Notes: generated from the sequence alone by a model not told the origin. DNA of 61,662 nucleotides from Candidatus Eisenbacteria bacterium (GCA_020847735.1 JADLBL010000009.1:1-61662); one strand, 5' to 3'; positions 9,801 to 17,991 are shown, counted from the first letter of the stretch. Numbers and translations are program-made.

Positions 9801-11189
9801 GGCGGCGGCTACTTCAAGATCGTCAACCAGTCGGTGCCGCTCGCGCTCGAGCGCCTCGGCTACGACGCGAAGGAAATCGAGCGCATCATCCGCCACGCGG
9901 TCGGCCACGGCTCGCTGGACGGCGCGCCGCACATCAACGCCTCGAGCCTGCTGCACAAGGGTTTCAGCGACGGCCTGGTGGCGTCCATCGAGGCCCTGCT
10001 GCCCAATGTCCTCGACATCCGCCAGGCGTTCGGGCGCGGCATCCTCTCCGACGAGGCGCTCACGAACCTCGGCGTGGCGATGGCCGAGCGCGAGAAGCCG
10101 GGCTTCAACGTGCTGCCCTTCCTCGGCTTCACCGACGCGCAGATCGAGGAGGCGAACCTGCACGTGTGCGGCTCGCAGACGGTCGAGGGTGCGCCGGGCC
10201 TCAAGAGCGAGCACTTCGCGGTCTTCGACTGCGCGAACCGCTGCGGCGCCCACGGCACGCGCTTCATCCAGCCGATGGGCCATGTCCGCATGATGAGCGC
10301 CGTTCAGCCGTTCATCTCGGGCGCGATCAGCAAGACCGTGAACCTGCCGAACGACGCGACGGTGGACGAGGTCCGCGACATCTACAGCGAGTCGTGGAAG
10401 CTCGGGATCAAGGCCGTGGCGCTGTATCGCGACGGCTGCAAGATGAGCCAGCCGCTCAGCACGGCGAAGAAGAAGACCGAGCCGGAGGCCGCGGGCCAGC
10501 CGCTGGCCGACGAGGGACCGGCCAAGCTCCACCGCCGCCGCCTGCCCAAGCGCCGCCACGGTTTCACGCAGGAGGCGCGCATCGCCGGGCACAAGGTGTT
10601 CCTGCGCACCGGCGAGTACGAGGACGGCACGATCGGCGAGATCTTCATTGACATGCACAAGGAGGGCGCCGCCTTCCGAAGCATGATGAACTGCTTCGCC
10701 ATCGCGGTCTCCATGGGCCTGCAGTACGGCGTGCCCCTGGAGGACCTCGTGGACCAGTTCTGCTTCACGCGCTTCGAGCCGCACGGGCGCGTCGAGGGCC
10801 ACGACAACATCAAGGTCTCGACCAGCGTGATTGATTACGTGTTCCGGGTGCTCGGCTTCGAGTACCTGAACCGCACCGATCTCGCGCACGTCATCGAGAC
10901 CGCGCCGAGCGGCGAGGTGCTGCAGCCGCGCCAGCACGCCGTGGACGTGCCGGTCGGCCGCGAGCACCGCGTCACGCGGGCGCCTGCGGGCCCGGCGGGC
11001 GGAGCGGGCGCGCCGCGGCCCGTGCGGGCGGCGGAACACGCCGGCGAGGTCACGACGGTGGCGATGCAGGAGGCCACCCGCAAGTTCAAGGGCGACGCGC
11101 CGGCCTGCGACAACTGCGGGCACATCACGATCCGCAACGGCACCTGCTACAAGTGCGTGAACTGCGGCAACTCGCAGGGCTGCAGCTGA
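6849..11189 (+). CDS. nrdJ: Adenosylcobalamin-dependent (class II) ribonucleoside reductase, interrupted by an intein
   Basis: 1446 codons; removing the 374-residue intein leaves 1072 residues, normal for the long vitamin B12-dependent class II enzymes. It reduces ribonucleotides to deoxyribonucleotides using a thiyl radical generated with adenosylcobalamin. Visible landmarks: AFNSPVWFNCG (first redox Cys), the NPC|SEF motif split by the intein, DDTACNLASVNL, ATVLAPTGTIG, the FDCANRCG segment, a TSCPD-type domain (HRRRLPKRRHGFTQEAR ... MMNCFAIAVSMG), and a Cys-rich tail with CDNCGH and CYKCVNCG that looks like a zinc ribbon. ATG at 6849 follows AGGAGG with 7 nt spacing. It stands alone, with a palindrome and possible promoter upstream and a terminator hairpin at 11220. 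Activity depends on protein splicing. Confidence 0.95.
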   Translation: MSLSLNPETHAPTAAPGGEPPTNAGLHVPRRFSVPGVHPFDAVKWDRRRTVITNPDGSVVFQADDVEVPAEWSQLATDIVVSKYFRRAGVPGHPGRETSVRQVVNRLVRTIRASGEQQGGYFAGPEDAEAFEAELAYMLVHQIGAFNSPVWFNCGLFHEYGISGSGGSFAVDLAADTVRMTTDSYSRPQVSACFIQSCDDDLMSIFELVKNEARVFKYGSGTGTNFSKLRGRMEKLSGGGTSSGLMSFLEVLDRGAGATKSGGTTRRAAKMVVLDVDHPEITEFVRWKMREEKKVAALISAGYPSDFNGEAYATVSGQNSNNSVRVPDTFMRAVETGGDWQTTFRTTGQVHETMPARRLWDDIATAAWSCADPGVQYDDTIQKWHTCKATDRIHATNPCVTGDTLVATSEGWKRIDSLVGKSARVMGADGQPHWVTDIFPTGHKPVFRLRTKAGYEVTLTADHKVWTLERGDVPVSGLVPGDLLALQGPGFGRRALGKRLGLAIGVAVGDGCLARAVHGERTTESVILTMSAEEAGVLEAIAGTVNEAKRELRAVNAVGRADDVRVAASGARGTVSRLAFGSRPVVDLFKEFAVLDEGSQGKRFTPAAFDLDRASLAAVLRGLFTADGTVANHGEKSQYVSLDSSSHELLRQVQALLLGFGIKAKLYENRRGGTTEAMLPDGRGGSRSFPVTEMHSLRISRSSRVLFEREIGFDPASPKATALAELNDRFEAYLDDLTDAVASVTPAGEADVYDLTEPVTSHFVANGMVVHNCSEFVFLDDTACNLASVNLMKFRRDDGSFDIEGYRHANRVFFLAQEILVSFASYPTERIARNSEDYRPLGLGYANLGTLLMVEGLPYDSDAARAYAGCITAMMTGEAYALSAEMAASKGPFRGYARNADSMLGVMRLHREAARAIDPTHAPRDMRQAAIECWDRAVAYGGLHGYRNAQATVLAPTGTIGLLMDCDTTGVEPDFALVKFKKLAGGGYFKIVNQSVPLALERLGYDAKEIERIIRHAVGHGSLDGAPHINASSLLHKGFSDGLVASIEALLPNVLDIRQAFGRGILSDEALTNLGVAMAEREKPGFNVLPFLGFTDAQIEEANLHVCGSQTVEGAPGLKSEHFAVFDCANRCGAHGTRFIQPMGHVRMMSAVQPFISGAISKTVNLPNDATVDEVRDIYSESWKLGIKAVALYRDGCKMSQPLSTAKKKTEPEAAGQPLADEGPAKLHRRRLPKRRHGFTQEARIAGHKVFLRTGEYEDGTIGEIFIDMHKEGAAFRSMMNCFAIAVSMGLQYGVPLEDLVDQFCFTRFEPHGRVEGHDNIKVSTSVIDYVFRVLGFEYLNRTDLAHVIETAPSGEVLQPRQHAVDVPVGREHRVTRAPAGPAGGAGAPRPVRAAEHAGEVTTVAMQEATRKFKGDAPACDNCGHITIRNGTCYKCVNCGNSQGCS
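8043..9164 (+). other. Intein with LAGLIDADG homing endonuclease inside nrdJ
   Basis: Residues 399-772 of the precursor. The upstream extein ends IHATNP; the intein starts with Cys399 (CVTGDTLV, block A). It contains the block-B motif TLTADHKVW and two LAGLIDADG-type helices, LGLAIGVAVGDG (500-511) and LRGLFTADG (620-628), each with an acidic residue. It ends VYDLTEPVTSHF then VANGMVVHN, with His-Asn at the C-terminus (blocks F/G). The +1 extein residue is the conserved Cys of NPCSEF. All splicing nucleophiles (Cys1, terminal Asn, Cys+1) are present, so it should splice. The endonuclease domain looks intact. Insertion exactly at a catalytic motif is typical of reductase inteins. Confidence 0.93.
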
Positions 11190-11219
11190 GACCGGGACAA
11201 CGAGTCGCCGCATGACCGC

Positions 11220-11245
11220 GGGCGGGGCCGGCAACGGCCCCGCCC
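11220..11245. terminator. Hairpin with GCAA tetraloop after nrdJ
   Basis: GGGCGGGGCCG (11220-11230), loop GCAA, CGGCCCCGCCC (11235-11245). A perfect 11-bp stem with a GNRA loop between two convergent genes; no T-tract. Confidence 0.65.
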
Positions 11246-11341
11246 GGCGTGTTCACGGTACCGGTCGCGTCCGCCGCGTCCCGGCCGGCGACGGCCCGGC
11301 GCCCGGCCGCCCGCGCGGCGCTCCGGTGGCCGCCGCGCGCT

Positions 11342-12394
11342 TCAGGCCGGCGCCGCGACGCGCGCCCGCGTGCCCGCCCGGCGACGGGCGGCGGGGCGCG
11401 TGTCCACGACGAACAGGTGCTCGCGGTTGCGCGCCGGCCCGGGCGTTCCGACCTTGCGGCCGGCGCGGTCGTGGATGCCGATCTTGTGTCCGATGTAGCG
11501 CGGGTGCTCGATCCGCTCCTCGCGCACGCGGCCGCGCGCGCCGAGCAGCGCGCGCAGCTCGGCCGGCGCGAGGAAGCCCTCGTCGCTGAACGACACGACC
11601 AGCCAGCGCGCCCGCACGCGCGCGAGCACCTCGCGGAAGGCGGCGGGCATGAGCCCGCGGCGGTTGAACGCGCTGCCGCGCGTGCGCACGTCCATGCGCT
11701 TCTTCGCCACGCCGTAGACGGCCGGCCGGTCCCAGCGGACCAGCGACTCCCAGACGTGGTAGTTGCCCAGGTAGCTGTGCTGGTTGTAGGGCGGATCGAG
11801 GTACGCCACGTCGGCCTCGAAGCGCGCGGCAGCCTCCGCCGCCTCGAGGCACGACGCCGAGCCAGGGCCCGCGAGCAGCTCGGGCACGCGCAGCTCGAGC
11901 GGCGCGAACGAGCGCGGCGCCCAGCTCTTGAGGTAGGCCATCTGCAGGCCGACGGTCGAGTCCACCCGGTCGGCGGCCTCCATCAGGCTGGTGAGCGCGA
12001 TCGCCTCGAGCGTCGGGTCCAGCGCCAGCGCGCGGATCCGCTCGCGAATGGCGTCCACACGGGCGCCGTTCGCGGGCTGCAGGTAGCGCGAGGCGACGCA
12101 GTAGGTCTCGGTGAACCAGCCCGGGTGCGGCGGCACGGCGTTCAGCTCGGCCACCACCTTTTCCGCGCGCCCGTGCCAGCGGCGGGCGTCGGCGCCGACG
12201 TAGCAGGCGGCGAGGGCGTGCGCGTAGCGGTTGTGGTCGTTCGCGTGCACCCGGAACGCGTGGCGCTTGAGCGCGTGCCCGACGCGCGAGGTGCCGGAGA
12301 ACAGGTCGAGCACCGTCCGCGCGCCGGCGCAGGACTCGATGGCCGCGACGATGCGCGGCACGAGCAGCCGCTTGCTGCCGATGTACTTGATCAC
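11342..12394 (-). CDS. D12-class N6-adenine DNA methyltransferase (orphan)
   Basis: 350 residues from the GTG at 12394. The N-terminus [14 protein letters not shown] matches the D12/Dam-type start; motif I is [11 protein letters not shown] and the catalytic motif IV is DPPYNQHSY (DPPY, adenine-N6 specific). A late [10 protein letters not shown] segment follows. It transfers methyl from S-adenosylmethionine to adenine in a specific DNA site; the site cannot be read. GTG at 12394 is preferred because GGGGAG lies 9 nt upstream; an in-frame GTG at 12421 would add 9 residues. TACGCT on the minus strand (12451-12446) may be its -10. No restriction endonuclease gene lies next to it, so it is an orphan methylase, regulatory or defensive role unknown. 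It faces nrdJ and diverges from the antiporter. Confidence 0.85.
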   Translation of the reverse strand: MIKYIGSKRLLVPRIVAAIESCAGARTVLDLFSGTSRVGHALKRHAFRVHANDHNRYAHALAACYVGADARRWHGRAEKVVAELNAVPPHPGWFTETYCVASRYLQPANGARVDAIRERIRALALDPTLEAIALTSLMEAADRVDSTVGLQMAYLKSWAPRSFAPLELRVPELLAGPGSASCLEAAEAAARFEADVAYLDPPYNQHSYLGNYHVWESLVRWDRPAVYGVAKKRMDVRTRGSAFNRRGLMPAAFREVLARVRARWLVVSFSDEGFLAPAELRALLGARGRVREERIEHPRYIGHKIGIHDRAGRKVGTPGPARNREHLFVVDTRPAARRRAGTRARVAAPA

Positions 12395-12519
12395 GCGGAC
12401 CGTCTCCCCGGCCGCGGGCACCCTGCGCGCGACTCGACGGGCCGCAGCGTAGCGCAGCGCGCCGCGCGGCGCGCGGGGACTTGCCCCTCGCCACCGCGCT
12501 CGGGCAGAGTGCCCGCGCC

Positions 12520-13647
12520 ATGAACGCCCGAACCGCCACCACCGCGCGCCCGCCGTTCCTCGCTCCCGACCGCTGGCTGCAACTGCTGCTCGTGTTCGTG
12601 ATCGTCGCGCCGCTGGCCGAGCTGCTCCACTGGAGCCCGCTCGCGGTGTTCGCGTTCAGCGCGCTGGCGATCGTGCCGCTCGCCGGGCTGATGGGCGAGG
12701 CGACCGAGAAGCTGGCCTCGCGCCTCGGCGAAGGAGTCGGCGGACTGCTCAACGCCACGTTCGGCAACGCCGCCGAGCTGATCATCGCGCTGGTCGCGCT
12801 GCAGCGCGGGCTCTACGACGTGGTCAAGGCGTCGCTCACCGGCTCGATCATCGGCAACTCCCTGCTCGTGCTCGGGCTGGCGATGGTGGCGGGCGGGGCG
12901 CGGCGCGAGAAGCAGACGTTCGACCGCTCGGCGGCCGCCGCGTCCTCCACGCTGCTGCTGCTGGCGGCGATCGCGCTGGTCGTGCCGGCCGCGTTCCATT
13001 TCGTCAATCAGGGCGCCATCGAGAGCGGCCGGCTTTCGATGGCCCGCGAGACGGCGCTCGAACGCGACCTGTCGCTCGAGATCTCGGTCGTGCTCATCGT
13101 CTCCTACGTGCTGAGCCTGTTCTTCACGCTGCGGACGCACAAGCACCTGTACACCGGCGGCGCGGCCGACCAGGCGCACGCGCCGGTGAACGTCGGCCGC
13201 GCGGTGGCGACGCTGGTGGTCGCGACGGCGCTCATCGCCTGGATGAGCGAGCTGCTGGTCGGCGCGGTCGAGGCGGCCTCGCACGCGCTGGGGCTGACCG
13301 AGGTCTTCGTCGGCGTCATCGTCGTGGCGGTCATCGGCAACGCCGCCGAGCATTCGACCGCGGTGCTGGTGGCGATGAAGAACAAGATGGACCTGGCGCT
13401 CAACATCGCCATCGGCTCCAGCATCCAGATCGCGCTGTTCGTCGCGCCGGTGCTGGTGTTCGTGTCCTACTTCATGCCGCACGGGCCGATGAACCTGCGC
13501 TTCAGCCCGTTCGAGGTGCTGGCGGTGATCACCGCCACGTTCATCGTCAACATGGTCGCGGCCGACGGCGAGTCGAACTGGCTCGAGGGCGCGATGCTGC
13601 TCGCCGTGTACGTCGTGCTCGGGCTGGCGTTCTACTTCCTGCCGTAA
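12520..13647 (+). CDS. CaCA-family Ca2+/H+ antiporter
   Basis: 375 residues, integral inner-membrane protein with about 11 hydrophobic segments. Both alpha-repeats are clear: [20 protein letters not shown] in the first half and [19 protein letters not shown] in the second. The acidic residue in each GNAAE motif binds the cation. Family members export Ca2+ in exchange for protons. A short acidic-poor loop separates the halves. ATG at 12520 is chosen; a TTG at 12481 would add a non-hydrophobic leader. The start diverges from the methyltransferase gene about 125 bp away. It is convergent with the HD-GYP gene. Confidence 0.9.
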   Translation: MNARTATTARPPFLAPDRWLQLLLVFVIVAPLAELLHWSPLAVFAFSALAIVPLAGLMGEATEKLASRLGEGVGGLLNATFGNAAELIIALVALQRGLYDVVKASLTGSIIGNSLLVLGLAMVAGGARREKQTFDRSAAAASSTLLLLAAIALVVPAAFHFVNQGAIESGRLSMARETALERDLSLEISVVLIVSYVLSLFFTLRTHKHLYTGGAADQAHAPVNVGRAVATLVVATALIAWMSELLVGAVEAASHALGLTEVFVGVIVVAVIGNAAEHSTAVLVAMKNKMDLALNIAIGSSIQIALFVAPVLVFVSYFMPHGPMNLRFSPFEVLAVITATFIVNMVAADGESNWLEGAMLLAVYVVLGLAFYFLP

Positions 13648-13654
13648 CCCGGAA

Positions 13655-13674
13655 GGCCGGCGGCCCCGCCGGCC
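13655..13674. terminator. GC hairpin between antiporter and HD-GYP genes
   Basis: GGCCGGCGG (13655-13663) and CCGCCGGCC (13666-13674) are perfectly complementary with a minimal loop, placed between two convergent genes. No T-tract. Confidence 0.5.
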
Positions 13675-13699
13675 GCGAGCGCGGCCGGCGCCCCGCGCT

Positions 13700-15085
13700 T
13701 CAGGCGGCTTCCGTCTCGGCGCCGTCGCTCTCGCTGCCGACCGTGTGGACGAGCGCGTCCAGCGCCGGAGGCCACAGGCCGGTGCCGCGGTCGCGCTCGA
13801 CCCAGCGCAGCGCCTCGGCGGACGAGAGGCCGTGCCGGTAGGGGCGCGGCGCGCTGAGCGCGTCGTACACGTCCGCGACGGCGAGCACGCGCGAAAGTTG
13901 CGGGATCTGCTCGCCGTGCAGGCCCCGGCAGTAGCCGCTGCCGTCCAGCCGCTCGTGGTGCGAGGCGGCGGCGAACGCCAGCCACTCGAAGCCGTGCACG
14001 TGCTCGAGGATGCGTTCGGTGTGGAGCGCGTGCATGCGCATGACCTCCCACTCCGAGGGCGTGAGTGGGGAGGGCTTGTCGAGAATGGTGTTGGGCACCG
14101 TGAGCTTGCCCAGATCGTGCAGCAGCCCGGCGCGGCGGACGTCGGCGATCGTCTCGGCGTCCCAGCCCAGGCGCGCGGCGATGGCGACGGCGAGGTTCGT
14201 CATGCGCTGCGAGTGCGCGCCCGTGAACGGCGACTTGGCGTCCACGATCTCGGCGAACACCTCCGCGATGCGGTCCATCGCCCGCGGGCCGGCGAGCAGC
14301 GCCGCGCTGCCCGGCTCGGCGTCCACGACCGCCTGCTTGAGCGGCCGCGTCTCGAGCGCGCACCAGCCGGCCAACTCGCGCTCCATCCCGGCGCAGGCGG
14401 CGACCACGAGCGGGTCGAACCAGCGGCCGGCGCGCTCGCGCACCACCGCCAGCGCGCGCGTCGCGCCGCCGCGCATCGCGAACACCTCCAGCGTCTGCGA
14501 AAGGGTCAGGATGCGCGCGACGATCGGGATCTCGTCGCCCGAGAGTCCGCGCGGGTGGCCGCGGCCGTCCCAGTGCTCGTCCAGCGCCCGCACCGCTTCG
14601 GCGGCGCCGGCGCCGAGCCCGAGCCGGGTGACGATCTCGGCGCCGCGCCGGCAGCGCGTCTCGACCAGTTCGGCGGCCAGGCGCGGTCCGCCGCGGGCGA
14701 GCTTGGCGATGCGGCTTCCGCGTGCGAACCACGAGCCGCCGGGCGCGGCGTGCGCCATGGCGTAGAACGCCGCGCGGAAGTAGTTCGACCAGTCCACCCG
14801 CATGCGCGCGCCCTTGGTCATGCGGTCGTCGCCGCCGAAGAGCGAAAAGACGCGCGCGGCGTTCGACGAGCAGCCGGCGTCCTTGAGCAGCGCGGCGTAG
14901 TAGAGGTCGCGCCGCAGCTGCAGCGGCAGCCCGAGCCGCCCGCCGAGCTCCATGGCGATCAGGCTCGTGCGCAGCGCGTGCCCCATGGGCTGACCCTCGG
15001 TGAGGTCGAGCGCGAAGGACAGCGCCGCGAAGACGTCCGAGACGGGAACGCGCTCGGGCGCCGGGGTGCGCGGACGGATGGTCAC
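13700..15085 (-). CDS. Tandem HD-domain protein, C-terminal HD-GYP (probable c-di-GMP phosphodiesterase)
   Basis: 461 residues, no signal peptide or membrane helix, so cytoplasmic. Two HD domains lie in tandem. The first (about residues 30-230) has GHALRTSLIAMEL and LKDAGCS, where the usual HD pair reads KD, and HWDGRGHPRGLSGDEIP. The second (about 290-450) has GAHSQRMTNLA, LHDLGKLTVP and HHERLDGSGYCRGL. The usual HHExxDGxGYP reads GYC, so the name-giving Pro is replaced. HD-GYP enzymes hydrolyse cyclic di-GMP; the second domain keeps its metal-binding His/Asp residues while the first may be degenerate. Start is a GTG at 15085. It diverges from the EEP-fold gene at 15295. Confidence 0.8.
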   Translation of the reverse strand: MTIRPRTPAPERVPVSDVFAALSFALDLTEGQPMGHALRTSLIAMELGGRLGLPLQLRRDLYYAALLKDAGCSSNAARVFSLFGGDDRMTKGARMRVDWSNYFRAAFYAMAHAAPGGSWFARGSRIAKLARGGPRLAAELVETRCRRGAEIVTRLGLGAGAAEAVRALDEHWDGRGHPRGLSGDEIPIVARILTLSQTLEVFAMRGGATRALAVVRERAGRWFDPLVVAACAGMERELAGWCALETRPLKQAVVDAEPGSAALLAGPRAMDRIAEVFAEIVDAKSPFTGAHSQRMTNLAVAIAARLGWDAETIADVRRAGLLHDLGKLTVPNTILDKPSPLTPSEWEVMRMHALHTERILEHVHGFEWLAFAAASHHERLDGSGYCRGLHGEQIPQLSRVLAVADVYDALSAPRPYRHGLSSAEALRWVERDRGTGLWPPALDALVHTVGSESDGAETEAA

Positions 15086-15175
15086 GCGGCGGTTATCGGC
15101 CGCGTCGGACCGCCGATTGAGAGGGGGGCGCCCGCGACCCGCGCCTGCGGGGTGGCGCGGCGCGGGTGCGGCCTA

Positions 15176-15181
15176 TAGAAT
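15176..15181 (+). promoter_or_regulatory. Candidate -10 (TAGAAT)
   Basis: TAGAAT, in an AT-rich patch CTATAGAATT, lies about 114 nt before the start at 15295. No -35 recognised. Confidence 0.3.
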
Positions 15182-15294
15182 TCCGCCGGCATCCACCGAC
15201 AGACCGCCGGTGCACCGGCACCCGATGTCCTTCCGCGCCGTGCCACGGACATCGCCCGGGCCCGTACCGCACAGCTCTTGATCCGGAGTTCCCG

Positions 15295-17256
15295 ATGGTC
15301 CCCGAGCCGTTTCGCGCCCCCGCGGCGCGCCTGACGTTGCTGCTCGCCGTCGCGCTCTGCCTCGCCCCCGCCCCCGCACGCGCGCTGAAGGTGGCGACCT
15401 GGAACCTGCTCGACTACCAGCCCACCACCATCGCCTCCCGGCAGGACAGCTATCGCATCGTCATGGACGGCCTCGACCCGGACGTGCTGATCGTTCAGGA
15501 GATGAACGGCTCGTCGGCGTCGCGCGACTCGTTCCTCAACAACGTGCTCAACGTGGTCCGGCCCGGGCAGTGGACGGGCGCCTGGCTGCAGCTCGGCACC
15601 GAGGGCGGCGCGATCTTCTGGAAGCCGGCGAAGGTCAACGTCCAGAACATCACGTCCGTCGCCACCGGAGGCCCGCGCCCGGTGCTGGTCGGGCTCGTGA
15701 AGCCCGTCGGCTACCTCAAGAACCCCGGCTGGTTCCGCATCTATTCGGTGCACCTGAAGGCGGGGACCGCCACGCCTTCGACGAGCGATTCGACCACGCG
15801 CCGGCAGGAGTGCACCAGCCTGCGCACGACGCTCAACAACCAGGTCACCACCGTCGTCGGCACCAACTTCATGATCGGCGGCGACACCAATTTCTACGGT
15901 TCCTGGGAGGGCGGCTACCAGCGACTGATCGAGCCGCAGCTCGACGACGACGGCCGCGGCTACGACGTGCTCGACATGCCGGGCACCTGGAACAACGCCG
16001 CCTACATCCCCTACCACACGCAGAGCCCGCGGGCTTCGCTCGGGGGCATGGACGACCGCTTCGACCTGTTCCTGTACTCGCGCAGCGCCTACGACGGGGC
16101 CGGGCTCGACGTGCTGCCCTCCACCTACCTGGCCTACGGCAACGACGGCCAGCACTACAACCAGGACATTGACGGCGGCGGCTTCAACAACGCCGTCGGC
16201 CTGACCATCGCGACCGCGCTGCGCGTGGCTTCCGATCACGTGCCGGCGGTCTTCGAGCTGCAGCTGCCCGCGCGCGTCGCGGCGGCCTCGCAGCTCGCCT
16301 TCGGCGACGTCCTCGTCGGCGCGTCGGGCGTGACGCTGCCGCTGGCGGTGAGCAACCCCGGCACCGTCCCGGCCGAGGCGCTCACCTACTCGCTCGCCGC
16401 GCCGGCCGGCTTCACCGCCCCGGCGGGTCCGTTTTCGGTCGCGGCCGGCGCGCCGGCCGACGTGCAGGTCGTCGGTCTCGACGCCGCCACGACCGGCGTC
16501 AGGGCCGGGACGCTGGTCATGAGCACCAACGCGCCCGACTCCCTCACCAGGAACGTGCTGCTCTCGGGCCGCGTGCTCGCGCACGCGTCGGCCTCGCTCG
16601 ACTCGAGCGCGGTCGTCACCTCGGGAAGCCTCGATTTCGGCTCGCATCCCGCGGCCGGGTTCGCCGACCTCGGCGTGCGCGTGCACGACCAGGGCTGGAA
16701 CGCGCTGCAGGCGCAGCTCGCGGTGACGGCGGCGAACGTGACGGGCGGGGACGGCCGCTTCTCGCTTCCGGGTTTCGCGCCGGCGACGCTGGGCGCGACC
16801 GGCCGGACGTTCGCGGTGCACTTCGACCCGGCCGGCGCGGTCGCCGACTCGACCTACGAGGCGACGCTCACGTTCACGACCGCGGACGAGGCGCTGCCGG
16901 GCGCGCAGCCGGCCGCGCCGCTGTCCGTCTCGCTGCAGGCCCGCGTGCTCGGCAGCACCAACGGCGTGCCGGGCGGTTACGCGCTGCGGCTTTCGCCGCC
17001 GCGCCCCAATCCCACCCGCTCGGGCGCGGAGCTCGACTTCGAGCTGCCGCGCGAGGCCCGGGTGGACGCCGCGATCTTCGACCTCTCCGGCCGCCGGGTG
17101 GCCACGCTCGCGGCCGGTCCGGTGGGTGAAGGGCACCACGTCCTGCGCTGGAACGCCCGGGACGACGCCGGCCGAGGGGTTCCGGCCGGGCTTTACTTCG
17201 TCCGCTTCAGCACTCCGGGCCTGACCCGGGTCCAGCGCCTCGCGCTCCTGCCGTAA
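15295..17256 (+). CDS. Secreted endonuclease/exonuclease/phosphatase-fold protein with FlgD-like C-terminal domain
   Basis: 653 residues. A signal peptide (APAARLTLLLAVALCLAPAPARA) precedes an EEP-type domain (about residues 30-320): VATWNLLDY, DVLIVQEMNG, IYSVHLKAG, FMIGGDTNFY, MDDRFDLFLYS and ASDHVPAVFEL. These fit the EEP metal and catalytic motifs (Asn, Glu, Asp-x-Asn, and the final SDH). Then come two Ig-like repeats of choice-of-anchor style and a C-terminal FlgD sorting module (PPRPNPTRSG ... [10 protein letters not shown] ... AGLYFVRFSTPG). The EEP fold includes nucleases, phosphatases and sphingomyelinases; the substrate is unknown. ATG at 15295 has GGAG 7 nt upstream and starts the signal peptide. 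Likely surface-attached. Confidence 0.82.
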   Translation: MVPEPFRAPAARLTLLLAVALCLAPAPARALKVATWNLLDYQPTTIASRQDSYRIVMDGLDPDVLIVQEMNGSSASRDSFLNNVLNVVRPGQWTGAWLQLGTEGGAIFWKPAKVNVQNITSVATGGPRPVLVGLVKPVGYLKNPGWFRIYSVHLKAGTATPSTSDSTTRRQECTSLRTTLNNQVTTVVGTNFMIGGDTNFYGSWEGGYQRLIEPQLDDDGRGYDVLDMPGTWNNAAYIPYHTQSPRASLGGMDDRFDLFLYSRSAYDGAGLDVLPSTYLAYGNDGQHYNQDIDGGGFNNAVGLTIATALRVASDHVPAVFELQLPARVAAASQLAFGDVLVGASGVTLPLAVSNPGTVPAEALTYSLAAPAGFTAPAGPFSVAAGAPADVQVVGLDAATTGVRAGTLVMSTNAPDSLTRNVLLSGRVLAHASASLDSSAVVTSGSLDFGSHPAAGFADLGVRVHDQGWNALQAQLAVTAANVTGGDGRFSLPGFAPATLGATGRTFAVHFDPAGAVADSTYEATLTFTTADEALPGAQPAAPLSVSLQARVLGSTNGVPGGYALRLSPPRPNPTRSGAELDFELPREARVDAAIFDLSGRRVATLAAGPVGEGHHVLRWNARDDAGRGVPAGLYFVRFSTPGLTRVQRLALLP

Positions 17257-17265
17257 GGGTTGCCG

Positions 17266-17487
17266 TCACCCCTCGTCCCGGGGTGGCGGCCCTTCCGGGA
17301 CGGCTTCACCCGGCGGCAGCGCCTCGAAGCCGGCGCACTCCAGCACCGGCAGCCGGGGGTAGCGCGGGTAGCGCGGATCGTCGCGCGAGCGCATGCACAG
17401 GCTGAATTCGCTGCGCGGCGTGCGGACGAGGCGCGCCCAGCGGCAGCGGCCGCAGAGGCCGGTCCGGGCTCCTGGTTCGCGGGTCAT
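17266..17487 (-). CDS. Small four-cysteine conserved hypothetical protein
   Basis: 73 residues. Pattern: GLCGRCRWARLV, then FSLCMRSRDDPRYPRYPRLPVLECAGFE. Four Cys (CxxC plus two single Cys) in a basic, Pro-rich setting suggest a zinc-bound knuckle. I recognise the DPRYPRYPRLPV...C pattern as a recurring short hypothetical family in high-GC bacteria, but know no function. ATG at 17487 has GGAGG 6 nt upstream, a strong ribosome binding site. Three-base periodicity in this frame is better than in the overlapping frames. It is wedged between two plus-strand genes and ends 10 bp from the 3' end of the EEP gene. Confidence 0.72.
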   Translation of the reverse strand: MTREPGARTGLCGRCRWARLVRTPRSEFSLCMRSRDDPRYPRYPRLPVLECAGFEALPPGEAVPEGPPPRDEG

Positions 17488-17520
17488 GCGCTCCCTCCTC
17501 GTGCGCCGGACCGGGCGGCG

Positions 17521-17544
17521 GTGTCGGCAGGACCGACACTTTTT
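17521..17544 (+). terminator. Canonical Rho-independent terminator
   Basis: GTGTCGG (17521-17527), loop CAGGA, CCGACAC (17533-17539), then TTTTT (17540-17544). One of only two T-tract terminators seen in the window. Orientation is plus, so it would stop transcripts from the EEP gene after crossing the small antisense gene, and it insulates the sigma-54 promoter at 17636. Confidence 0.75.
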
Positions 17545-17597
17545 CCGGAGGACGCCCGCCGCCGGGCGCGGCTTCGGGACGTCCGGCCGCCCCGAAC

Positions 17598-17625
17598 CGT
17601 TGCCGTGCTTCGGGATGGCGCAACG
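17598..17625. promoter_or_regulatory. Inverted repeat just upstream of the sigma-54 promoter
   Basis: CGTTGC (17598-17603) and GCAACG (17620-17625), separated by 16 nt and ending 10 nt before the -24 element. It may be an activator site; the arms are short, so chance is possible. Confidence 0.3.
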
Positions 17626-17635
17626 AACTCGGGAT

Positions 17636-17651
17636 TGGCCCGGCGCTTGCA
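17636..17651 (+). promoter_or_regulatory. Sigma-54 (RpoN) -24/-12 promoter
   Basis: TGGCCCGGCGCTTGCA has the GG and GC dinucleotides at the canonical sigma-54 spacing and matches TGGCACG-N4-TTGCA at all but one position. It lies about 80 nt before the PEP-CTERM gene at 17731. In other PEP-CTERM bacteria these genes are known to depend on RpoN with the PrsK/PrsR system, so the location supports the call. Confidence 0.7.
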
Positions 17652-17730
17652 AACTACCACGGCGTACAGGGGCAATGGCACGCAGCCCAAACAACTCCCT
17701 CACCGCCGGACTGCCCGAGGAGATTTCGTG

Positions 17731-17991
17731 ATGAAACGGTGGCTTCTCCCTCTCGCGTTGCTCGCTCTCATGGCCGCGCCCGCCTTCGCCCAGGATCCGG
17801 AAGGCTCCGTGGACGATCCGGCGACCTCGACCAGCGGTGGCGGCGGTTTCCAGGACACGCGTCATCACCGCGGACGCGGTGGACGCGGCGACCGTCCGGT
17901 CGCGCCGGTGCCCGAGCCGGGCACGATGGCGCTCGCCTCCATGGGACTGATCGCGCTCGGCGCGGCGGCCCGTCGCCGGGGCGGCAAGTAG
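17731..17991 (+). CDS. Small PEP-CTERM exported protein
   Basis: 86 residues. It has a clean signal peptide (MKRWLLPLALLALMAAPAFA), a short low-complexity middle rich in Gly, Asp and Arg (GGGGFQ, HHRGRGGRGDRP), and a textbook PEP-CTERM tail: VPEPGT, a hydrophobic helix (MALASMGLIALGAAA) and the basic end RRRGGK. Such tails are recognised by an exosortase, which releases or anchors the protein at the envelope with exopolysaccharide production. No exosortase gene is in this window. ATG at 17731 follows GAGGAG. The promoter at 17636 and terminator at 18075 mark it as a monocistronic sigma-54 gene. Role of the short mature peptide is unknown. Confidence 0.88.
   Translation: MKRWLLPLALLALMAAPAFAQDPEGSVDDPATSTSGGGGFQDTRHHRGRGGRGDRPVAPVPEPGTMALASMGLIALGAAARRRGGK

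Noticed and set aside
11342-13647. Restriction-modification or defence island around the methyltransferase
   Set aside because: Neighbours are nrdJ and a Ca2+/H+ antiporter; no nuclease or helicase is adjacent.
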